Below are positions 5,158 to 9,389 of a stretch of DNA of 9,389 nt, in pieces. The first letter of the stretch is position 1, and each line of letters opens with the position of its first letter. This DNA is from Ruminococcaceae bacterium UBA945 (GTDB lineage Bacteria; Bacillota; Clostridia; Oscillospirales; Acutalibacteraceae), in the NCBI GenBank assembly GCA_002293315.1, contig DBCZ01000093.1, positions 1 through 9,389 on the forward strand, in the 5' to 3' direction. The position numbers were made by a program, and so were the translations under genes. Under the pieces are notes generated by a model. The model did not search any database and was not told the DNA's origin. It saw only the letters and a list, made by a program, of their open reading frames with translations.

Positions 5158-7367
5158 CAGTCTCCCTCCTTCTGCAGCTGGCTTTCGGCTATTTCCTTAT
5201 ACGCCGGGCAGCTTACCAGCAACTCTTCGTGTGTGCCCTTGCCTGCGATTTTCCCCTCGTCCAGAACAATTATCTGCTCTGCGCCCATAATCGTACTTAC
5301 CCTCTGCGCTACAATCAGCACAGTCGCGTTATTCGTGTAGTGCGTCAGTGCCTTTCTAAGGGTGGCGTCTGTTTTGAAGTCTAAGGCCGAGAAGCTGTCG
5401 TCGAAGATATATATCGGTGCCTCCTTCACAAGCGCCCTGGCGATTGAAAGCCGCTGCCTCTGGCCGCCGGATACACTTGTGCCGCCCTGAGAGACCGACG
5501 TATCAAGACCGTCACTTCCCTCCGCGAAGACGAACTCCTTCGCCTGCGCCACCTCTATCGCCTTTTCCACCTCAACTGGGGTGGCGTCTTCCTTGCCGTA
5601 CTTTACATTGCTTTCAATCGTGCCGGAGAAAAGAAGCCCCTTTTGCGGGACATACCCGATTTTTTCGCGAAGCTCTGCCTGCGGCACGTCTCTGATGTCT
5701 TTTCCGTCTATGCTGATGCTTCCCTCCGTCACATCATAGAAGCGCGGCAGAAGGTTTATCAGCGTGGATTTCCCCGAGCCCGTGGAGCCGATGAAGGCAG
5801 TAGTCTCTCCCGGCTTCGCCGTGAAGCTGATATTTTCAAGCACATGCTCTTCGGCGTTCGCGTATCTGAAGCCCACGTTCTTATATTCCACAACGCCGCT
5901 GATTTTACCTAGCTCAGTCGGGTTATCCTTATCCTTGATTTTGAGCTCGGTGCTGAGCACCTCGTCGATTCTCTTCGCCGAAACCGCCGCTCTCGGCAGG
6001 AACACGAATATCATCGCAATCATCAGGAAGCTGACGATGATGTGCATGGCATACTGTATAAATGCCATCATATCGCCAATTTGCAGCGTGGATTCCGCAA
6101 TTGCCTGCCCGCCGAACCATATTATCAAAACGCCGGAAAGATTCATCACAAGGCTCATGAACGGCATAAGCAAGGCCATCGCCCTCTGTGTGAACAGGTT
6201 GGTTTTGCTTAAATCATCATTCGCGACGCCGAACCTCTCCTCCTCATGCCTTTCATTGCCGAATGCCCTGATGACGAGCATTCCCGAAAGACTGTCTCGG
6301 CTGACGAGGTTCAGCCTGTCTGTGAGCTTTTGCAGAGACTTGAACTTCGGCATCACAATTATAAGCATCGCGATGAGCAGCGCGAACATCACGACGATGG
6401 CCAGCACGATTATCCAGCTGAGCGACGGGCTTTTCTCCACCGCGAAAACTATGCTGCCGATTGCCATAACCGGCGGATAAGCTATCATGCGTATGCCCAG
6501 GATTACAAGCATCTGCACCTGCTGAACGTCGTTAGTGGTTCTCGTGATGAGAGATGCCGTTGAGAATTCATCAAACTCACTTGAGGAGAAGCTCTCCACC
6601 TTGCTGAAGATATCGTGGCGCATGGCTCTTGCCACCTTCGCGGAAATGCGTGAGGCAAAAAGCCCGATAAGCACCGCGGCTATTCCCGCCGCCAGAGCCA
6701 CGGCGAGCATCTGCGCGCCCACGTATAAAATGAAATTGCGCTGAATGGCGGAAATATCGCTGCCCAGCTCTTGATAGAAAAGCCTTGTGAAGGTCACGCC
6801 TATCTGCGCGCCGAGCAAGCTTGCCTCTTCCTCGCCTACTGTTCCCGTGAGGCTATCCTGCGGCATTTGCTCAAGCACGGGGATAATCTGATAGATAACG
6901 CTCATGTCCAGCTTTACGTCCTCTTCGCTGCCTGAAGAAGCCTGCTCTCCTGCCGCCTCTTTAAGGAAATTCATGAGCGCCTGCGCAGATTTGCCGTAAA
7001 TCATGTCAACGCTTTCAGCGGCGCTGTTCTCTCCCTTGCGAATATATACCGCCTCGCTTGAAAGCGCCGGATAGCTCTCCACCAGCTTCGCCGTCGTCTC
7101 AGGGCCGCCCGGAGAGACGAGAGTATAGTCTCCCTGAAACTCCGCCTTCTCCTCGTCCGTCATGAAATAGGAGATAAGCTGCATGCCCTTTTCGCTTATC
7201 GCGTCGGGCGCTTTCTGCTCTATGCCCTCCTGCTGTATGCCGACGTTGACGATTTCACTCATTAAATTCGGCAGAGCTAAATCGCACGAGGCCTGAATCC
7301 CGAGCAGCACAAAGCACAGAATCACAACAAGCGCGTGGGGCTTGAGGTACTTAAAAACTCTTTTCAT
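5157..7367 (-). CDS. ABC exporter half-transporter, degenerate-site subunit with large extracytoplasmic insertion (TM287-like)
   Basis: This 736-residue subunit is the first gene of the exporter operon. Helix 1 (about 12-35) is followed by roughly 170 mostly polar residues before helix 2 (about 211-236); the other helices lie near 285-308, 314-340, 398-420 and 430-458. The ATPase domain has Walker A GSTGSGKST (527-535), Q-loop Gln575 and a normal signature SVSGGQRQ (631-638). Walker B is IYIFDDSFSALD, with Asp657 where Glu is usual, and the switch residue is Gln688 (VAQRVST) instead of His. These two changes mark the degenerate-site partner of heterodimeric exporters. Typical half-transporters have about 580 residues, so the insertion explains the extra length. 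The start has AAGGAG 5 bases upstream and an AT-rich promoter region ahead. Confidence 0.95.
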   Translation of the reverse strand: MKRVFKYLKPHALVVILCFVLLGIQASCDLALPNLMSEIVNVGIQQEGIEQKAPDAISEKGMQLISYFMTDEEKAEFQGDYTLVSPGGPETTAKLVESYPALSSEAVYIRKGENSAAESVDMIYGKSAQALMNFLKEAAGEQASSGSEEDVKLDMSVIYQIIPVLEQMPQDSLTGTVGEEEASLLGAQIGVTFTRLFYQELGSDISAIQRNFILYVGAQMLAVALAAGIAAVLIGLFASRISAKVARAMRHDIFSKVESFSSSEFDEFSTASLITRTTNDVQQVQMLVILGIRMIAYPPVMAIGSIVFAVEKSPSLSWIIVLAIVVMFALLIAMLIIVMPKFKSLQKLTDRLNLVSRDSLSGMLVIRAFGNERHEEERFGVANDDLSKTNLFTQRAMALLMPFMSLVMNLSGVLIIWFGGQAIAESTLQIGDMMAFIQYAMHIIVSFLMIAMIFVFLPRAAVSAKRIDEVLSTELKIKDKDNPTELGKISGVVEYKNVGFRYANAEEHVLENISFTAKPGETTAFIGSTGSGKSTLINLLPRFYDVTEGSISIDGKDIRDVPQAELREKIGYVPQKGLLFSGTIESNVKYGKEDATPVEVEKAIEVAQAKEFVFAEGSDGLDTSVSQGGTSVSGGQRQRLSIARALVKEAPIYIFDDSFSALDFKTDATLRKALTHYTNNATVLIVAQRVSTIMGAEQIIVLDEGKIAGKGTHEELLVSCPAYKEIAESQLQKEGD

Positions 7368-7419
7368 ATACTCTCCTTCATAATATTATATGCGGTACTC
7401 TTTGATATATTATGTATCC

Positions 7420-7447
7420 ATTATATAGAGTTATGTGATATTTGCAA
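7420..7447 (-). promoter_or_regulatory. Candidate promoter of the ABC exporter operon
   Basis: On the minus strand, TTGCAA (7442-7447) and a perfect TATAAT (7420-7425) are 16 bases apart. The leader would be about 45 bases and ends in the AAGGAG site. A second TATAAT lies closer to the gene (within 7380-7392) but lacks a good -35. The segment from 7380 to 7440 is far more AT-rich than its surroundings, and actct (7397-7401) and agagt (7427-7431) form a loose inverted repeat around the predicted start site. Confidence 0.55.
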
Positions 7448-7479
7448 GACATAATGCGTGATTCGCCTCTTGAAGCGCA

Positions 7480-7511
7480 CAAAAGGCGGCATGCCTCTAT
7501 GCATGCCGCCT
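7480..7511 (-). terminator. Rho-independent terminator of the MFS transporter gene
   Basis: Perfect 11-base arms AGGCGGCATGC (7484-7494) and GCATGCCGCCT (7501-7511) flank a 6-base loop, 23 bases after the transporter stop. On the minus strand the stem is followed by TTTT then GTGCGC. The GC-rich stem with a short U-run is a classical terminator and separates the transporter from the ABC promoter. Confidence 0.88.
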
Positions 7512-7534
7512 GTCGCATTTGCCGCCCTGAGGTC

Positions 7535-8710
7535 TTAATTCTCAGCGCGCTTTTCCTGAATATGATAGGCTATTTCGGAGGAGATCACCAATGTAACCGT
7601 AAAAAGCAAGATAAACAGCGGGAAAATCCATAGCCCCGCGCCCTCGCTCAAGACGCCGAAAACCGGCGGCATAAATGTGCTGCCTATATATGCGAAGGCC
7701 ATTTGAATGCCCATCAGCGCCTGAGACATTCCAATGCCCACGCGCTTGGGCGTGTCATGCAAAATGGCGGGGTAAATCGGCGCGCATCCCAGCCCCACAA
7801 AGATGATGCCCGCCATACAAATGTACAGCTCGAACGGCTGGAGAATCATGAGAATTCCGGCAAGCAGGAAAGCTTCACCCAGCCTTATCATATTTCTTCC
7901 TCTGAGCTTCATGGAAATAAAGCCCGCCGCGAGCCTGCCGACCGTTATGCCAAGGAAAAACAGCGAGATAAACCTCGCCGCCGTCTGCGGATCTGCTCCG
8001 CGCGCGCCGACAAGATAGCTGCTGCCCCAATATCCCGTAGCGGCTTCAACACTGCAATAGCAGAAGCAGGCCAGCAGCGTGAAGCGGACAATCGGGCGCT
8101 TGAAAAGCTCTCTGTGCGTTACCTTCTCCGCTTCAGCAACGGCGGCTCTGTCGCTTTTCTCCGCTTTCTTCCAGAGCGGCAGGCTGACCATCATAATTAT
8201 AACCAGCGCCGCCTGGATTATCCCAACCGTGAGATAGCCCTTGCGCCAGTCCGGATTATCCCCGCCGAGGAAGAACGACATGATGAACGGGCTGAGCGTG
8301 GCGCCGATTCCCCAGAAGCAGTGAAGCCAGCTCATGTGCTTCTCTTTATAGTGCAGCGCCACGAAGTTATTCAGCGCGGCGTCAACTGTTCCCCCGCCCA
8401 GGCCCAGCGGAACGCAAAGCAAGCACAGCCATATAAACGACGGCGCAAAAGATATTCCGAGCAGCGCGGCAGCCGTCATGAAAACGCTGACGAACGTGAT
8501 TTTCCCCGTGCCGAAGCGGTTGATGAGCTTACTGCTCAAGAAGCTCGAAATAACCGTGCCGCCCATTGTTATCATCGACATCACGCCTTCCATCGCAAGC
8601 GGCACGCCGAGCGCCGTGTGCATCACGGGCCAGCCTGCGCCGAGCATGGAATCAGGCAGACCGAGGCTTATAAAAGCAACGTAAATAAGAACCAGCAAGG
8701 CTGTAAACAT
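7535..8710 (-). CDS. Major facilitator superfamily transporter (FucP/FHS-like)
   Basis: This 391-residue integral membrane protein has about 12 hydrophobic segments in two halves. They are divided by a charged cytoplasmic loop near 180-207 (WKKAEKSDRAAVAEAEKV). Visible MFS marks are GLPDSMLGAGWPVM in helix 1 (17-30), the loop 2-3 equivalent SSKLINRFGTGK (59-70), DAALNNFVALHY (110-121), HCFWGIGATLSPF (130-142) and GLGCAPIYPAIL (306-317). This pattern is closest, from memory, to sugar-type MFS proteins near FucP, but the residues do not fix a substrate and drug or metabolite export is possible. The start has CGGAGG 5-6 bases upstream. The gene has its own promoter, embedded in the terminator of the preceding lipoprotein gene, and its own terminator, so it is likely monocistronic. 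Confidence 0.93.
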   Translation of the reverse strand: MFTALLVLIYVAFISLGLPDSMLGAGWPVMHTALGVPLAMEGVMSMITMGGTVISSFLSSKLINRFGTGKITFVSVFMTAAALLGISFAPSFIWLCLLCVPLGLGGGTVDAALNNFVALHYKEKHMSWLHCFWGIGATLSPFIMSFFLGGDNPDWRKGYLTVGIIQAALVIIMMVSLPLWKKAEKSDRAAVAEAEKVTHRELFKRPIVRFTLLACFCYCSVEAATGYWGSSYLVGARGADPQTAARFISLFFLGITVGRLAAGFISMKLRGRNMIRLGEAFLLAGILMILQPFELYICMAGIIFVGLGCAPIYPAILHDTPKRVGIGMSQALMGIQMAFAYIGSTFMPPVFGVLSEGAGLWIFPLFILLFTVTLVISSEIAYHIQEKRAEN

Positions 8711-8749
8711 TTTTTCCTCCGGGTTTCCTTAAGTGAATGTAATGTTGCC

Positions 8750-8778
8750 ATAATAAAAAGAAACAGCCCCGATGTCAA
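8750..8778 (-). promoter_or_regulatory. Strong sigma-A-type promoter of the MFS gene
   Basis: On the minus strand a perfect TTGACA (8773-8778) and TATTAT (8750-8755, five of six) are exactly 17 bases apart. The predicted leader is about 32 bases and ends in CGGAGG. The -35 lies in the loop of the lipoprotein terminator, and the spacer covers its descending stem and U-tract. Confidence 0.8.
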
Positions 8779-8794
8779 GCCAAAGCTGTTTCTT
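8751..8794 (-). terminator. Rho-independent terminator of the lipoprotein gene, overlapping the next promoter
   Basis: Perfect 10-base arms AAGAAACAGC and GCTGTTTCTT (8785-8794 and 8758-8767) enclose a 17-base loop. On the minus strand the stem runs into TTTCTTTTTATT. The hairpin starts 30 bases after the lipoprotein stop. Its loop and tail also contain the -35 and -10 elements of the MFS promoter. Confidence 0.85.
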
Positions 8795-8824
8795 GTAAGA
8801 TTTTCTTTTTTAACGGCGGTCTGT

Positions 8825-9277
8825 TCAATTTGCCGGCACCATGCTCTCCTCGCCCGTCTGCGCGTTATACTCCGCAACGTATGATTCCGCGTCGCTTTCG
8901 GTTTCACCGGAGGACTCTGTGCTGCTGCCGGGTGCGGCGGGGAAACTGCCGAACGGGTCAACGCTCGTAGGCGAAATCCATTCAATTAAGTCTCCGTCCA
9001 CATAGTTCGTCATGACTTCCAATGAACTGCACGAATACGTTGGACCATCTCTCGAATCAATTTTTATGAATTTGCCTTTTTCTATCGCTTCCGCAAATTC
9101 CACTTCATCACCCTCGTCTTTTAATTTGAACTCGTATCCCTTTGCAAGGTCTTTATTTGGATTTTCAAAAAGATTTTGATATATCGGGTGAGCGGCATAT
9201 TCTCCGCCTCCGCACCCTACAAATGTGAAAAGCGCAAGCATGAGCGCGAAGCAAACGGCGGCTTTCAAAATTCTCAT
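8825..9277 (-). CDS. Small predicted lipoprotein of unknown function
   Basis: This encodes a 150-residue secreted protein that I do not recognise. Residues 1-21 form a type II signal peptide (MRILKAAVCFALMLALFTFVG) with Cys22 as the predicted lipidated residue. The lipobox FVGC has Phe at -3, a tolerated but less common residue, and is followed by GGG. A compact, charged middle part (about 27-105) contains KLKDEGDEVEFAEAIEKGKF, one further cysteine (Cys83) and a WISPTSVDPFG segment. The last 35 residues are Ser/Glu/Gly-rich low complexity (SSTESSGETESDAESY), probably disordered. The middle portion of the gene is more AT-rich than its neighbours. The start has AGGGGGAG at good spacing. It has its own extended -10 promoter and terminator, so it is likely a single-gene unit attached to the outer face of the membrane. 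Confidence 0.88.
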   Translation of the reverse strand: MRILKAAVCFALMLALFTFVGCGGGEYAAHPIYQNLFENPNKDLAKGYEFKLKDEGDEVEFAEAIEKGKFIKIDSRDGPTYSCSSLEVMTNYVDGDLIEWISPTSVDPFGSFPAAPGSSTESSGETESDAESYVAEYNAQTGEESMVPAN

Positions 9278-9316
9278 AAAATCTCCCCCTTTCCTGCAAA
9301 TATTCCTTACGGTTTC

Positions 9317-9325
9317 ATTGTATCA
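9317..9325 (-). promoter_or_regulatory. Extended -10 promoter of the lipoprotein gene
   Basis: On the minus strand the sequence reads TGATACAAT, an extended -10 element (TGnTATAAT with one mismatch). No good -35 exists at 16-18 bases, because that space is filled by the T-run of the upstream terminator. The predicted leader is about 33 bases. Confidence 0.6.
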
Positions 9326-9336
9326 CACTAAAAAGA

Positions 9337-9371
9337 AAAAAGATAGTCTTTTTTCACAAGACTATCTTTTT
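9337..9371 (-). terminator. Rho-independent terminator of the gene right of the window
   Basis: Perfect 14-base arms (AAAAAGATAGTCTT at 9337-9350, AAGACTATCTTTTT at 9358-9371) flank a 7-base loop. On the minus strand the stem is followed by TTTCTTTTTAG, a good U-tract, within 9330-9342. It ends a transcript entering from beyond 9389; the arms' A/T ends could also allow weak termination on the plus strand. Confidence 0.85.
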
Positions 9372-9389
9372 AACGGGGTGCCTTATCAC

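Noticed and set aside
8711..8824. Possible riboswitch or leader element upstream of the MFS gene
   Set aside because: The predicted leader is only about 32 bases and the hairpin is explained as the terminator of the preceding gene.
7703..8884. A 393-codon open frame on the plus strand opposite the MFS gene and part of the lipoprotein gene
   Set aside because: Its product is an Arg/His/Ala-rich, low-order sequence typical of the reverse complement of a membrane protein gene, with no domain marks. The opposite strand holds a clear transporter with ribosome site, promoter and terminator.
9370..9389. Possible last codons of a minus-strand gene entering from the right (frame ending TAA at 9370-9372)
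   Set aside because: Only about six codons are visible and other frames also stop within this stretch, so neither the frame nor the product can be decided. The terminator beside it does imply that some transcript ends here.

Overview
The window suggests a member of the Firmicutes, most likely Clostridia. All genes lie on the minus strand, are tightly packed and start behind strong AGGAGG-type ribosome binding sites. The protein families (OmpR-type two-component pair, Cytidylate_kin2-type kinase, heterodimeric ABC exporter, small lipoprotein) are all common in gut Clostridia. Base composition is roughly balanced GC/AT, which argues against the very AT-rich clostridia. This taxonomic guess is inference; there is no rRNA or marker gene here.

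Transcription runs from high to low coordinates. From the right: a strong hairpin terminator (about 9337-9371) ends a gene lying outside the window. It is followed at once by an extended -10 promoter and a 150-residue lipoprotein gene (8825-9277). That gene ends in a terminator whose loop holds the -35 box of the next promoter, which drives a 12-helix MFS transporter (7535-8710). An 11-bp GC-rich terminator closes that unit. Next come two overlapping genes for an ABC exporter (5157-7367 and 3289-5157), closed by a 13-bp hairpin. A good sigma-A-like promoter, overlapped by a perfect 9-bp inverted repeat, then starts a monocistronic cytidylate-kinase-like gene (2563-3180). The last operon encodes an OmpR/PhoB response regulator (1695-2387), a membrane histidine kinase (150-1688) and, with an 8-bp overlap, the start of a third protein with an Asn/Pro-rich N-terminus that runs off the left edge.

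The two ABC half-transporters form an asymmetric pair. The 736-residue subunit has Asp in place of the catalytic Glu and Gln in place of the switch His. The 622-residue subunit has an altered signature (SQGQ). Together these give one degenerate and one functional ATP site, as in the TM287/288 class. The 736-residue subunit also carries an unusually long extracytoplasmic insertion. No mobile element, CRISPR array, tRNA or rRNA was seen. The most useful leads are regulatory: terminators overlapping or abutting the next promoter, and a palindrome over the kinase promoter. I see no clear evidence for an entirely new multi-gene system.
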